Shown piece by piece: positions 1 through 10,760 of a DNA stretch of 64,000 nucleotides; within the stretch, counting starts at the first letter, position 1, and every line of letters begins with the position of its first letter. Source of the DNA: Elephas maximus indicus (Eukaryota; Chordata; Mammalia; Proboscidea; Elephantidae); contig NC_064821.1 in NCBI RefSeq assembly GCF_024166365.1, positions 52,417,093-52,481,092 of the forward strand, given 5' to 3'. A program made the translations under genes and the position numbers. Below the pieces are notes generated by a model that searched no databases, was not told where the DNA came from, and worked only from the letters and a program-made list of their open reading frames with translations.

Positions 1-596
1 TGTTCCTGTGTCACCTGGTGCCTCAGGCCCCATGAGGGCGACCGTATCTCAGGGCTGTGGGGTGTCGAGGAATGAGCCCTACCTTAGAGGCAGAAGACTG
101 AAGGGTTGAGTCCTGCTCCATTCTTTTTCTTTTCTATTTTTCTGCTTTTACTTGTAAATGCCTTTTATTTTATGCTGAATTTATCCCCAGACCATACGTT
201 GTTTCTTGCATTTCTTTTGGGATCTTTTTTTCTTCCATGCAAGCTGGTATAGGAACAAGTTATTCTTTTTCAGTAAGGATCACCTCAGTGTGGCAGGGGA
301 AGCGCATGTATGGTTCACACAACCATGAGCTGTGTAAGTCCGGCATCACATCTCAGGGGTTCTGTCCCCCTGGATGTGTTCAGTGACCAGTGTTTACATC
401 AAGACCCTCCAGTTCAGCATTACACCCTGCCTTTTTAAGCATGTGCAGCAAAAACTCAGCACACTTTTTGGGCCACCGACCCTGTGTGACCACCTGCGCT
501 GTTTGGCCTGGGTGCACCTACCAACTCCACCATTTTACACATCGCTTCCGCAAGGTCACATCTTTCAGATCCTTGGTGGCTTTTTGGATTTGCACA

Positions 597-1180
597 CTGT
601 CTTAGTTTCTTAATGCTGCTGCAACAGAAATACCACACATGGGTGCGTTTCACGAACAGAAATTTGTTTTCTCACTGTTAGGAGGCTAAATCCAAAAAAA
701 AAAAAAAAAACCCAAACCCCTTGCCGTCAAGTCGATTCCGGCTCATAGCAACCCTATAAGACAGAGTAGAACTGCCCCATAGAGTTTTCAAGGAGTGCCT
801 GATGGATTTGAACTGCTGACCTTTTGGTTAGCAGCTGTAGGTCTTAACCACCAGGGTTTCCACTAGGAGGCTAGAAGTGCGAATTCAGGGCACCAGCTCT
901 AGAGGAAGGCTTTCTCTCTCTGTCAGCTCTGTCTCAGCTTCTGTTCCTTGGTGATCTTCATGTGATGTGCGTTGTCCTCTCTGTTTGTGATTCCTTCTCT
1001 GTGCCTGATCAGCTTGGTTTATATCTCAAAGGTGGTTGGGTTAAGAACATCCTACACTGGTATGGTACATTAACATAACAAATAAAGTCCTATTCCCAAA
1101 TGGGATTACATCCACAGGCATAGGAGTTTAGGATTTACAACACATATTTTGGGGGGCACAATTCGATCTGTAACACATTC
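597..1180 (-). mobile_element. LTR-like interspersed repeat, copy 1
   Basis: On the minus strand it starts GAATTGTGCCCCCCAAAATA and ends GGTATTTCTGTTGCAGCAGC...CTAAGACAG, resembling a MaLR-type LTR. It shares both ends with copies at 12821 and 51391. An AfroSINE splits it at 690-863. Family name not assigned. Confidence 0.6.
690..863 (-). mobile_element. AfroSINE, GGAGCCCTGG form
   Basis: Typical 3' end (GTTGCCGTCGAGTCGATTCCGA-like) after an A-run. Perfect duplication TAGGAGGCTA at 680-689 and 864-873. Confidence 0.92.
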
Positions 1181-1268
1181 CCTTTGTGGCCTGGGCAGTT
1201 CTATAGGTATTCTTAAAAGGGACCTGAAGATTTACCTCATGATTTGCACGATGTTGTGGGGTTTTCAA

Positions 1269-1482
1269 GGAGCCCTGGTAGGTCAGTGGTTAAAGCACTT
1301 GACTGCTAACCAAAGGTCAGTGGTTCAAATCTACCAGCTGCTCATGGGAGAAAGATGTGGCAGTCTGCTTCCGTAAAGATTACAGCCTTAGAAATCCTGT
1401 GGGGCAGTTCTACTCTGTCCTATAGGTTTGCTATGAGTCAGAATTGACTCCACGGCAATGTTACTATTATTACTATTATTTT
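1269..1482 (+). mobile_element. AfroSINE with internal extension
   Basis: GGAGCCCTGGTAGG head, then an added segment (AGATGTGGCAGTCTG...TACAGCC) before the common CTGTGGGGCAGTTCTAC body. ATT-repeat tail. Confidence 0.88.
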
Positions 1483-1794
1483 AATGGGTGGGGTTTTCTG
1501 AAGGGTGATCCATTTTCAGAGATGCCCTAGGGCGGCTTACAGGAGGAGGAAGGGAGTCCTGCTCCATTCTTATCTGCTTGCTCTGTGTGGTGTCCACTCC
1601 CAGAATCCTGACTTCTTCCTCCCTCAAATGGAAACCAACCCGGCCTCACACATGTGGTGGGAAGGGAAGCTGCAGGAGTGGAAACCCGGAAGTGCTATGT
1701 GAACATCAAAGTACAGTAGAAACACTGTGAGTTATTATTGTGACATCCTGCTCTGCCTGGAGCGGGGCTGGCGGGGCCCTCCATCACGTACACA

Positions 1795-1850
1795 CAGGTC
1801 CGGATTAAGGCATGTGTGGGCCCTAAACACTATAATCTGTGGTGCCCCCT
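1795..1850 (+). repeat. Possible hAT terminal sequence
   Basis: CAGGTCCGGATTAAGG, followed by a GGGCCC-containing stretch, resembles terminal inverted repeats of hAT elements of the CAGGGSCGGATTAA type. It lies beyond the C-terminal transposase fragment and could be that element's 3' end. I could not find a convincing inverted partner near 12.4 kb. Confidence 0.35.
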
Positions 1851-1887
1851 CCTCTGTTTACTCACACATTTGAATGGGATACATGAG

Positions 1888-1966
1888 TTGTTTTTTAGGT
1901 GCCGTGGAGTCGATTCCGACTTACAGTGACCATATGTACAACACAATGAAACACTGCCTGGTCAGG
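1888..1966 (-). mobile_element. RTE/BovB-like LINE 3'-end fragment
   Basis: GTGCCGTGGAGTCGATTCCGA joined to GTACAACACAATGAAACACTG, the RTE-specific body rather than the SINE body. Confidence 0.7.
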
Positions 1967-1970
1967 CATC

Positions 1971-2150
1971 AAAAAAAAAAAAAACACAAAAAACAAAAAA
2001 CGTTGCCTTGGAGTTGATTCTGACTCACAGCAACTCTATAAGACAAAGTAATCTTCTCCATAGAGTTTCCAAGGAGTGCGTGGTGGGTTCAAACTGCCAA
2101 CCTTTTGGTTAGCAGCCATAGCTCTTAACCACTAGGCCACCATTGTTTCT
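1971..2150 (-). mobile_element. AfroSINE
   Basis: A-rich tail at the left, then the GTTGCCTTGGAGTTGATTCTG motif and the tRNA-like end in CTTAACCACTAGGCCACC. Confidence 0.88.
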
Positions 2151-2165
2151 GAGTTAGATATATAC

Positions 2166-2201
2166 ACAGGTATATATGTGTGTGTATGTGTGTGTGTGTG
2201 T
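2166..2201. repeat. TG/TA-rich microsatellite
   Basis: Alternating TGTGTGTATG units in plus orientation. Confidence 0.7.
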
Positions 2202-2628
2202 TAGCTATCCACGATGTAACTTCTTTTTGAATTCAACTATAACGTTAGTGATTGAACTCAAAAGTGGACTATGTCATTTTAGCAGAATGAGGTGAACTGG
2301 ATTATAAAATTTTTAGTGGGTGCAGGGTACTAAGATTTTTACTATATACCACGTTTTCCACAAAAAGGCTATTCCACAGATTCCACAACAAAGAAAATGA
2401 GTCAGTGAACTTAGTGGTTTCAACCATTCATGTAAAATTCTGTTGATCCCCCACAACAAAAAATTGACTTTCACCATTTTGCTTTAAATGGCTTATATTT
2501 CAATTTTGATGCTTGTTTCATAATAAATGCCACAATTATAAATGAACACACGAAAAGATGTCATTAAAGACAGTTTAATATCAAAACAAATATTACAACA
2601 AATTACTATATTTTATTTTGGTTAAAGT

Positions 2629-2806
2629 GTTCAATTGCTAACCAAAAGGTCAGTGATTCAAACCCACCATTGACTCCTTGGGAGAAAGATGTGGCAGTCT
2701 GATTTCATAAAGATTTACAGCCTTGGAAACCCTATGGGGGCAGTTCTACTCTGCTCTATAGGGTTACTATGAGTCGAAATTGACTCGACTGCAATGGATT
2801 TGGTAG
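2629..2806 (+). mobile_element. AfroSINE with internal extension
   Basis: 5'-truncated head GGTTAAAGTG, the AGATGTGGCAGTCTG extension as at 1269, then the GGGTTACTATGAGTCG 3' end. Confidence 0.87.
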
Positions 2807-2849
2807 ATGTATTTTTAGATAGTTCTTTCACCTCTAACATGTTAAAATT

Positions 2850-4174
2850 AAAAACATTTCTTTCTATTCTTTGCTCTTAGAAATTCTTCCAAGATTTTGT
2901 CACAAGCTGCCAAACAACATCTATTTCCATACATAATAAGGATAGTGAATTGATTCTTTCTTGAATCATCGTTGTACACTGAGGATTTTTGAGTCTCTTT
3001 ACAGTTGCTGTGAGTAGGAATTGACTTGACAGCAACGGGTTTGGTTTGGTTTGGATGGATGAAAATGAGCATTCTGTCACGCAGTTTGTGATCATTAAAT
3101 TTAGGAAGACGCATAAAGTAATTTCAACATTGGGAAATATGCATCGTATTTTATCTTCTATTTTGGCTCATCCATGCCTACATGAGTAAAATTTGTCTTT
3201 CCTGGATCCGTCAACTTAGTTCTCATGTAAGAATGAAACCGTCCCACTTCTCTGCGCCTGCACTAATTTCTCGGAGGCCTTCGTACACTCTTCATCTGGT
3301 ATATCTACATTGTTTAAGAACGAAAATCTACTTGAAAGAACTTCATACACTTCCACCCCTCTTTTCATGCAAGATTCAAGTGTGTCAATGATGGTGTGAT
3401 ATGGGGTTAGGAGAAACTGACCTCTGGCCCTCATTGATACCTCTGGACCACTTACATCATTTACTTATGTCTTTCTAATGCTTCTGCGATGGCGAACTGC
3501 TTGCTAATCAGTATTTGGCAGTATTTGTTTTGTTGTGTTTTCAAAATCTCTTAAATTATGTAAATGCCCTGTTAATGATTGGTAGAAATCTGTGCGTATC
3601 TTTAAATTCTGAATCTTGGGGAGTTTGACTTGTCTGATGAAAATGCTGCAATATATTATTCCACATGACCAACATAAATACATACCCTAGTGCCTGCATT
3701 TTGTTGGCGAGGTTTTCAGCTTCTCTTCTGGTGTCTCCTTTTTGTGTCTGGTCCCCAGCAGTGTTTTCTAAGGCATCTAGAATCTGAGTGTACGATTCCA
3801 GGATTGCACTGGTTGCTACAGCCTGTGCTTCCCAATGTGTATGAGAAAGATATTTTACTACTTGATTATTGCCTGAATATGTTTAAGGAACTGCCCATCG
3901 ATGACTAGAGGTGGCAAAAAATGTGTAGAGCAACTGAACAGTAGAAAAAAAATTAACTGCTTCTGGACAAAAATCTCCTGTGCTACGTCCTACAAGATTA
4001 AGTGAATGCGAAGCGTGTGGTATGAAAATGGCGTATTCATTACATTCTAAAATTTTCTGTTGTGTGTCTTTATAACGCCCTGACACATTGGCAGCATTGT
4101 ATAGGACTGGCCTCCGAACTTAGAAAAATCAAATTTCTCATAAATAGCAAAGTACTTGATTTGCAATTTCTTCA
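2850..4174 (-). pseudogene. Decayed hAT-type transposase, C-terminal part
   Basis: This is the continuation of the copy at 10761-11640 on the far side of the L1. EEIANQVL lies immediately after the insertion point. NAANVSGRYKD and the ASHSLNLVG signature (usually C-x-AH-x-LNL) lie near 4100-3990, then FFSTVQLLYTFFATSSHRW. Further fragments such as LESCMKRGVEVYEVLSSRF near 3390-3300 suggest the helical insertion region. Stops and frameshifts are frequent, and a truncated SINE sits at 3003-3054. Confidence 0.7.
3003..3054 (+). mobile_element. Severely 5'-truncated AfroSINE
   Basis: Only the last 50 or so bases remain: TTGCTGTGAGTAGGAATTGA through (GGTTT)n. It lies inside the dead transposase. 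Confidence 0.75.
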
Positions 4175-4189
4175 CTGGTATGACTTTTT
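4175..4189. repeat. L1 target site duplication, left copy
   Basis: CTGGTATGACTTTTT, identical to 10746-10760. Confidence 0.95.
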
Positions 4190-5203
4190 TTTTTTTTTTA
4201 ATTTTTATTAAGCTTCAAGTGAACATTTACCATTCCAATCAGTCTGTCACATGTAGGTTTACATACATCTTTCTCCCTTCTCCCACTTGCTCTCCCCCTA
4301 TTGAGTCAGCCCTTACAGTCTCTCGTTTCGTGCCAATTTTACCTTCTTCCCTCTCTCTCTATCTTCCCATCCCCCCTCCAGTCAAGAGTTGCCAACACAC
4401 TCTCCCGTGTCCACCTGATTTAATTAGCTCACTCTACATCAGTATCTCTCTCCCCCCCACTGGCCAGTCCTTTTCATGCCTGATAATTTGTCTTCGGGGA
4501 TGGTTCCTGTCCTGTGCCATCAGAAGTTCTGGGGAGCATTGTCTCTGGGATTCCTCTAGTCGCAATCATACCATTAGGTGTGGTCTTTTAATGAGAATTT
4601 GGGGTCTGCATCCCATTGGTCTCCTGCTCCCTCAGGAGTTGTCTGTTGTGTTCCCTGACAGGGCAGACATCGATTGTGGCCGGGCACCAACTAGTTCTTC
4701 TGGTCTCAGGATATTGTAGGTCTCTGGTTCAAGTGGCCCTTTCTGTCTCTTGGGTTCTTAGTTGTCGTGTGACCTTGGTGTTCTTCCTTTGCCTTTGCTC
4801 CCGGTGGGTTGAGACCAATTAATGTATTTTAGATGGCTGCTTGTTGGCATTTAGGACCCCAGGTGCCACAATTCAAAGTGGGATGCAGAGTGTTTTCATA
4901 ATAGAATTGTTTTGCCCATTGATTTAGAAGTCCTCTCAAACCAAGTTCCCCAGACCCCAGCCCCTGCTTCGCTATCCTTTGAAGCTTTCATTTTATCTCG
5001 GAAACCTCTTTACTTTTAATCCTGTCCAATTAGGCTGACCTTCCTTGTTTTGAGTGTTGTCTTTCCCTTCACCCAAAGCAGTTCCCATCTACAGATTGAT
5101 CAATAAAAAGCCCTCTCCCTCCCTCCCTCCCTCCCTCCCTCCCTCCCCCCTTTGTAACCACAAAAGTATGTGTTCTTTTCCGTTTTTTCTATTTCTCAAG
5201 ATC
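4190..5203 (-). other. L1 3' UTR with polypurine tract and poly(A) signal
   Basis: This is about 1 kb after the ORF2 stop. The plus strand carries (CCCT)n at 5111-5150, so the L1 strand is (GGGA)n, a G-quadruplex-capable tract as is typical of L1 3' UTRs. AATAAA on the L1 strand at 4209-4204 precedes the A-tail. Confidence 0.85.
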
Positions 5204-8200
5204 TTATAATAGTGGTCTTATACAATATTTGTCCTTTTGCAACTGACTCATTTCGCTCAGCATAATGCCTTCCAGATTCCTCCATGTTATGAAATGTTTC
5301 AGAGATTCGTCACTGTTCTTTATCGATGTGTAGTATTCCATTGTGTGAATATACCACAATTTATTTACCCATTCGTCCGTTGATGGACATCTTGGTTGCT
5401 TCCAGCTTTTTGCTATTGTAAACAGAGCTGCAATAAACATGGGTGTGCATATATCTGTTTGTGTGAAGGGTCTTGTATTTTTAGGGTATATTCCGAGGAG
5501 TGGGATTTCTGGGTTGTATGGTAGTTCTATTTCTAACTGTTTAAGATAACGCCAGATGGATTTCCAAAGTGGTTGTACCATTTTACAACCCCACCAGCAG
5601 TGTATGAGAGTTCCAGTCTCTCCGCAGCCTCTCCAACATTTATTATTTTGTGTTTTTTGAATTAATGCCAGTCTAGTTGGTGTCAGATGGAATCTCATCG
5701 TAGTTTTAATTTGCATTTCTCTAATGACTAATGATCGAGAGCATTTTCTCATGTATCTGTTGGCTGCCTGAATATCTTCCTTAGTGAAATGTGTGTTCAT
5801 ATCCTTTGCCCACTTCTTGATTGGGTTGTTTGTCTTTTTGTGGTTGAGTTTTGACAGAATCATGTAGATTTTAGAGATCAGGCGCTGGTCTGAGATGTCA
5901 TAGCTGAAAATTCTTTCCCAGTCTGTAGGTGGTCTTTTTACTCTTTTGGTGAAGTCTTTAGATGAGCATAGGTGTTTGATTTTTAGGAGCTCCCAGTTAT
6001 CTGGTTTCTCTTCATCATTTTTGGTAATGTTTTGTATTCTGTTTATGCCCTGTATTAGGGCTCCTAGGGTAGATCCTATTTTTTCTTCCATGATTTTTAT
6101 CGTTTTAGTCTTTATGTTTAGGTCTTTGATCCACTTGGAGTTAGTTTTTGTGCATGGTGTGAGGTATGGGTCCTGTTTCATTCTTTTGCAAATGGATATC
6201 CAGGTATGCCAGCACCATTTGTTAAAAAGACTATTATTTCCCCAATTGACTGACACTGGTCCTTTGTCAAATATCAGCTGCTCATAAATGGATGGATTTA
6301 TATCTGGATTCTCAATTCTGTTCCATTGGTCTATGTGCCTGTTGTTGTACCAGTACCAGGCTGTTTTGACTACTGTAGCTATATAATAGGTTCTGAAATC
6401 AGGTAGGGTGAGGTCTCCCACTTTCTTCTTCTTTTTCAGTAATGTTTTGCTTATCCGGGGGTTCTTTCCTTTCCATATGAAATTAGTGATTTGTTTCTCT
6501 ATTCCCTTAAAGTATGACATTGGTATTTGGATTGGAAGTGCGTTGTATGTATAAATGGCTTTTGGTAGAATAGACATTTTTACTATGTTAAGTCTTCCTA
6601 TCCATGAGCAGGGTATGTTTTTCCATTTAAGTGTGTCCTTTCGAATTTCTTGTAGCAGAGTTTTATAGTTTTCTTTGTATAGGTCTTTTACATCCTTGGT
6701 AAGATTTATTCCTAAGTATTTTATCTTCTTGGGGGCTACTGTGAATGGTATTGATTTGGTGATTTCCTCTTCGGTGTTCTTTTTGTTGATGTAGAGGAAT
6801 CCAAGTGATTTTTGTATGTTTATTTTATATCCTGAGACTCTTCCAAACTCTTCTATTAGTTTCAGTAGTTTTCTGGAGGATTTCTTAGGGTTTTCCATGT
6901 ATACGATCATGTCATCTGCAAATAGTGATAACTTTACTTCCTCCTTACCAATCTGGATACGCTTTATTTCTTTGTCTAGCCTAATTGCCCTGGCTAGGAC
7001 TTCAAGTACGATGCTGAATAAGAGCGGTGATAAAGGGCATCCTTGTCTGGTTCCCGTTCTCAAGGGAAATGCTTTCAGGTTCTCTCCATTTAGAGTGATA
7101 TTGGCCGTTGGCTTTGCATATATGCCCTTTATTATGTTGAGGAATTTTCCTTCAATTCCTATTTTGGTGAGAGTTTTTATCATAAATGGGTGTTGGACTT
7201 TGTCAAATGCCTTTTCTGCATCAATTGATAAGATCATGTGGTTTTTGTCTTTTGTTTTATTTATGTGATGGATTACATTAATGGTTTTTCTGATATTAAA
7301 CCAGCCTTGCATACCTGGTATAAATCCCACTTGATCAGGGTGAATTATTTTTTTGTTGTGTTGTTGGATTCTATTGGCTAGAATTTTATTAAGGATTTTT
7401 GCATCTATGTTCATGAGGGATATAGGTCTAAAATTTTCTTTTTTTGTATTGTCTTTACCTGGTTTTGGTATCAGGGAGATGGTAGCTTCATAGAATGAGT
7501 TGGGTAGTATTCCGTCTTTTTCTATACTTTGAAATACCTTCAATAGTAATGGTGTTAAGTCTTCTCTGAAGGTTTGGTAGAACTCTGCAGTGAAGCCATC
7601 TGGGCCAGGACTTTTTTTTGTTGGGAGTTTTTTGATTACCGTTTCAATCTCTTTTTTTGTTATGGGTCTATTTAGTTGTTCTACTTCTGAATGTGTTAGT
7701 TTAGGTAAGTAGTATTGTTCCAAGAATTTATCCATTTCTTCTAGGTTTTCAAATTTGTTAGAGTACAATTTTATGTAGTAATCTGATATGATTCTTTTGA
7801 TTTCATTTGGTTCTGTTGTGATGTGGCCCTTCTCGTTTCTTATTCGGGTTATTTGTTTCCTTTCCTGTTTTTCTTTAGTCAGTCTAGCCAATGGTTTATC
7901 AATTTTGTTAATTTTTTCAAAGAACCAGCTTTTGGCTTTGTTAATTCTTTCAATTGTTTTTCTGTTCTCTAATTCATTTAGTTCAGCTCTAATTTTTATT
8001 ATTTGTTTTCTTCGGGTGCCTGATGGATTCTTTTGCTGCTCACTTTCTATTTGCTCAAGTTGTTGGGACAGTTCTCTGATTTTGGCTCTTTCTTCTTTTT
8101 GTATGTGTGCATTTATTGATATAAATTGGCCTCTGAGCACTGCTTTTGCTGTGTCCCAGAGGTTTTGATAGGAAGTATTTTCATTCTCGTTGCTTTCTAA

Positions 8201-9019
8201 GAATTTCCTTATTCCCTCCTTGATGTCTTCTATAACCCAGTCTTTTTTCAGGAGGGTATTGTTCATTTTCCAAGTATTTGATTTCTTTTCCCTAGTTTTT
8301 CTGTTATTGATTTCTAGCTTCATTGCCTTGTGGTCTGAGAAGATGCTTTGTAATATTTCGATGTTTTGGATTCTGGAAAGATTTGTTTTATGCCCTAATA
8401 TGTGGTCTATTCTAGAGAATGTTCCATGTGCACTAGAAAAAAAAGTATACTTTGCAGCAGTTGGGTGGAGAGTTCTGTATAAGTCAATGAGGTCAAGTTG
8501 GTTGATTGTTGTAAGTAGGTCTTCCGTGTCTCTATTGAGCTTCTTACTGGATGTCCTGTCCTTCTCCGAAAGTGGTGTGTTGAAGTCTCCTACTATATAT
8601 GTGGAGGTGTCTATCTCACTTTTCAATTCTGTTAAAATTTGTTTTATGTATCTTGCAGCCCTGTCATTAGGTGCATAAATATTTAATATGGTTATGTCTT
8701 CCTGATCAATTGTCCCTTTTATCATTATATAGTGTCCTTCTTTATCCTTTGTGGCGGATTTAAGTCTAAAGTCTATTTTGTCAGAAATTAATATTGCTAC
8801 TCCTCTTCTTTTTTGCTTATTGTTTGCTTGATATATTTTTTTCCATCCTTTGAGTTTTAGTTTGTTTGTGTCTCTAAGTCTAAGGTGTGTCTCTTGTAGG
8901 CAGCATATAGATGGATCGTGTTTTTTTATCCAGTCCGTGACTCTCTGTCTCTTTATTGGTGCATTTAGTCCATTTACATTCAGCGTAATTATAGATAAGT
9001 AAGTTTTTAGTGCTGTCAT
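5204..9019 (-). CDS. L1 ORF2 protein (endonuclease and reverse transcriptase)
   Basis: This ORF encodes 1271 residues from ATG at 9019 (human ORF2p is 1275). I counted the apurinic-type endonuclease residues N14, E43, D145, N147, D205, D229 and H230, all present at the human positions. In the reverse transcriptase, D600 and the FADD box (F700-D703) are intact. The C-terminal cysteine motif C-X3-C-X7-H-X4-C spans 1128-1145. The protein nicks target DNA at TTTT/AA and primes reverse transcription there. No defect is visible, so the copy may still be competent. Confidence 0.97.
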   Translation of the reverse strand: MTALKTYLSIITLNVNGLNAPIKRQRVTDWIKKHDPSICCLQETHLRLRDTNKLKLKGWKKIYQANNKQKRRGVAILISDKIDFRLKSATKDKEGHYIMIKGTIDQEDITILNIYAPNDRAARYIKQILTELKSEIDTSTYIVGDFNTPLSEKDRTSSKKLNRDTEDLLTTINQLDLIDLYRTLHPTAAKYTFFSSAHGTFSRIDHILGHKTNLSRIQNIEILQSIFSDHKAMKLEINNRKTREKKSNTWKMNNTLLKKDWVIEDIKEGIRKFLESNENENTSYQNLWDTAKAVLRGQFISINAHIQKEERAKIRELSQQLEQIESEQQKNPSGTRRKQIIKIRAELNELENRKTIERINKAKSWFFEKINKIDKPLARLTKEKQERKQITRIRNEKGHITTEPNEIKRIISDYYIKLYSNKFENLEEMDKFLEQYYLPKLTHSEVEQLNRPITKKEIETVIKKLPTKKSPGPDGFTAEFYQTFREDLTPLLLKVFQSIEKDGILPNSFYEATISLIPKPGKDNTKKENFRPISLMNIDAKILNKILANRIQQHNKKIIHPDQVGFIPGMQGWFNIRKTINVIHHINKTKDKNHMILSIDAEKAFDKVQHPFMIKTLTKIGIEGKFLNIIKGIYAKPTANITLNGENLKAFPLRTGTRQGCPLSPLLFSIVLEVLARAIRLDKEIKRIQIGKEEVKLSLFADDMIVYMENPKKSSRKLLKLIEEFGRVSGYKINIQKSLGFLYINKKNTEEEITKSIPFTVAPKKIKYLGINLTKDVKDLYKENYKTLLQEIRKDTLKWKNIPCSWIGRLNIVKMSILPKAIYTYNALPIQIPMSYFKGIEKQITNFIWKGKNPRISKTLLKKKKKVGDLTLPDFRTYYIATVVKTAWYWYNNRHIDQWNRIENPDINPSIYEQLIFDKGPVSVNWGNNSLFNKWCWHTWISICKRMKQDPYLTPCTKTNSKWIKDLNIKTKTIKIMEEKIGSTLGALIQGINRIQNITKNDEEKPDNWELLKIKHLCSSKDFTKRVKRPPTDWERIFSYDISDQRLISKIYMILSKLNHKKTNNPIKKWAKDMNTHFTKEDIQAANRYMRKCSRSLVIREMQIKTTMRFHLTPTRLALIQKTQNNKCWRGCGETGTLIHCWWGCKMVQPLWKSIWRYLKQLEIELPYNPEIPLLGIYPKNTRPFTQTDICTPMFIAALFTIAKSWKQPRCPSTDEWVNKLWYIHTMEYYTSIKNSDESLKHFITWRNLEGIMLSEMSQLQKDKYCIRPLL

Positions 9020-9500
9020 TTTGATGCCTTTTCATGTGTGTTGTTGGCCATTTCATTTTTCCACATGCTTTTTTGTGCTGAGACGTTTTTCTTAGTAGCT
9101 TGTGAGATCCTCATTTTCATAATGTTTAACTTTGTGTTTATTGAGTCGTTACGTTTTTCTTGGCTTTTTTCTTGAGTTATGGAATTGATATTCCTTTTTG
9201 TGGTTACCTTTTTATTTACCCCTATTTTTCTAAGTAAAAACCTAACTTGTATCCTTCTATTTCGCCTTGTATCACTCTCCATCTGGCAGTTCAATGCCTC
9301 CTATATTTAGTCCCTCTTTTTGATTATTTTGATCGTTTATCTATTGATTTCCATGATTTCCTGTTGTGTGTATTATTTTGTTTATTTATTTATTTTTTAG
9401 AATTAGTCTTAATTTGTTTGTTTTTGTGCTTTCCCTGTTTGAGTTGCGTTGATATCAGGACGTTCTGTTTTGTGACCTTGTATTGTGCTGGTACCTGATA
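9020..9500 (-). other. L1 inter-ORF spacer with a small basic reading frame
   Basis: The gap between ORF1 and ORF2 is about 480 bp, far longer than the tens of bases in human or mouse L1. It contains an 88-codon frame from ATG at 9282, rich in Lys and Arg, whose TGA overlaps the ORF2 ATG as ATGA (9019-9016). The frame may be chance or may aid reinitiation at ORF2. I know no named domain in it. Confidence 0.6.
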
Positions 9501-10517
9501 TTATTGGTCATCCGGCCAAACAATCTCCTTTAGCATTTCTTGCAGTCTTGGTTTAGTTTTTGCAAATTCTCTAAACTTGTGTTTATCTGTAAATATCTTA
9601 ATTTCTCCTTCATATTTCATAGAGAGTTTTGCTGGATATATGATCCTTGGTTGGCAGTTTTTCTCGTTTAGTGCTCTGTATATGTCGTCCCATTCCCTTC
9701 TTGCCTGCATGGTTTCTGCTGAGTAGTCTGAACTTATTCTTATTGATTCTCCCTTGAAGGAAACCTTTCTTTTCTCCCTGGCTGCTTTTAAAATTTTCTG
9801 TTTGTCTTTGGTTTTGGCAAGTTTGATGATGATATGTCTTGGTGTTTTTCTTTTTGGATCAATCTTAAATGGGGTTCGATGAGCATCTTGGATAGATATC
9901 CTTTCTTCTTTCATGATGTCAGGGAAGTTTTGTGTCAGGAGTTCTTCAACTATTTTCTCTGTGTTTTCTGTCCCCCCTCCCTGTTCTGGGACTCCAATTA
10001 CTCGCAAGTTATCCTTCTTGATAGAGTCCCACATGATTCTTAGGGTTTCTTCATTTTTTTTAATTCTTTTATCTGATTTTTTTTCAGCTATGTTGGTGTT
10101 GTTTCCCTGGTCCTCCAGAAGTCCCAGTCTACATTCTAATTGCTCGAGTCTGCTCCTCTGACTTTCTATTGCGTTGTCAAATTCTGTAATTTTATTGTTA
10201 ATCTTTTGGATTTCTACATGCTGTCTCTCTATGGATTCTTGCAACTTGTTAATTTTTCCACTATGTTCTTGAATAATCTTTTTGAGTTCTTCAACAGTTT
10301 TATCAGTGTGTTCCTTGGCTTTTTCTGCATTTGTCCTAATTTCATTTGTGATATCTTTAAGCATTCTGTAAATTAGTTTTTTATATTCTGTATCTGATAA
10401 TTCCAGGATTGTATCTTCATTTGGGAAAGATTTTGATTCTTTTGTTTGGGGGGTTGGAGAAGCTGTCATGGTCTGTTTCTTTATGTGGTTTGATATGGAC
10501 TGCTGTCTCCGAGCCAT
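9501..10517 (-). CDS. L1 ORF1 protein (RNA-binding chaperone)
   Basis: This ORF encodes 338 residues from ATG at 10517, the same length as human ORF1p. A GTG codon lies directly upstream, but ATG starting MARRQQS is the sensible start. Family layout is visible: a basic N-terminus, heptad-rich coiled coil at about 60-150 for trimerisation, an RRM-like domain with LRVIGVPE near 171-178 and RHIIIKL near 227-233, and a C-terminal domain with the YPAKLS motif near 294-299. The protein coats L1 RNA in cytoplasmic particles together with ORF2p. No internal stop or frameshift was seen. Confidence 0.95.
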   Translation of the reverse strand: MARRQQSISNHIKKQTMTASPTPQTKESKSFPNEDTILELSDTEYKKLIYRMLKDITNEIRTNAEKAKEHTDKTVEELKKIIQEHSGKINKLQESIERQHVEIQKINNKITEFDNAIESQRSRLEQLECRLGLLEDQGNNTNIAEKKSDKRIKKNEETLRIMWDSIKKDNLRVIGVPEQGGGTENTEKIVEELLTQNFPDIMKEERISIQDAHRTPFKIDPKRKTPRHIIIKLAKTKDKQKILKAAREKRKVSFKGESIRISSDYSAETMQARREWDDIYRALNEKNCQPRIIYPAKLSMKYEGEIKIFTDKHKFREFAKTKPRLQEMLKEIVWPDDQ

Positions 10518-10745
10518 CACTGGGAAACTAGATTTTCCAAGTAGTCAGCTGGTGCGCTGGCTCCTAGTTCTGAAAACAGTCGCTGTCTGCCCGTATTTGT
10601 TCGTTTTCTGTCTCTAAGTCTGTGCTTGTTGTTCAGAGTTCGTAGATTGTTATGTATGTGATCGATTCCCTTGTTTTTCCGAGTCTTTGTTGCAAGAGGG
10701 ATCCGCGGTAGCGTCCACCTAGTCCGCCATCTTGGCCCCCCTCTC
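10518..10745 (-). promoter_or_regulatory. L1 5' UTR/internal promoter with YY1 motif
   Basis: This 228-bp leader begins GAGAGGGGGGCC. A YY1-type site CAAGATGGC lies at 10734-10726, within 20 bp of the 5' end as in human L1. The leader is much shorter than the roughly 0.9 kb of human L1. It is flanked directly by the target duplication, so it is the true end of the insertion. Confidence 0.8.
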
Positions 10746-10760
10746 CTGGTATGACTTTTT
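10746..10760. repeat. L1 target site duplication, right copy
   Basis: CTGGTATGACTTTTT, followed by AAGC, which gives a TTTTT/AA endonuclease site in the empty allele. Confidence 0.95.

Larger units (their letters stand above)
4185..10745 (-). mobile_element. Full-length L1 (LINE-1) retrotransposon with both ORFs intact
   Basis: This 6.56-kb element runs right to left: a 228-bp 5' UTR starting with a GGGGCCAAGATGGCGGAC-type end, ORF1 (10517-9501), a spacer of about 480 bp, ORF2 (9019-5204), a 3' UTR of about 1 kb with a GGGA-rich polypurine tract, AATAAA at 4209-4204 and an A-tail of about 15. It is flanked by the perfect 15-bp duplication CTGGTATGACTTTTT. The rebuilt empty site reads TTTTT/AA, the L1 endonuclease preference. 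All of this indicates a recent retrotransposition by a canonical mechanism. Confidence 0.97.

Noticed and set aside
4156-4719. A 187-codon plus-strand ORF over the L1 tail
   Set aside because: It is antisense to the L1 3' UTR and starts in flanking DNA, so it is fortuitous.
5946-8678. Several plus-strand ORFs of 110-162 codons
   Set aside because: They are antisense shadows of L1 ORF2 with hydrophobic low-complexity content.
9283-9294. A TTG start for the small frame in the L1 spacer
   Set aside because: The first ATG is at 9282. A TTG start is unlikely in a mammal.
10518-10520. A GTG start giving a 339-residue ORF1 protein
   Set aside because: ATG follows immediately at 10517 and gives 338 residues, the human length. 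GTG is not a normal start here.
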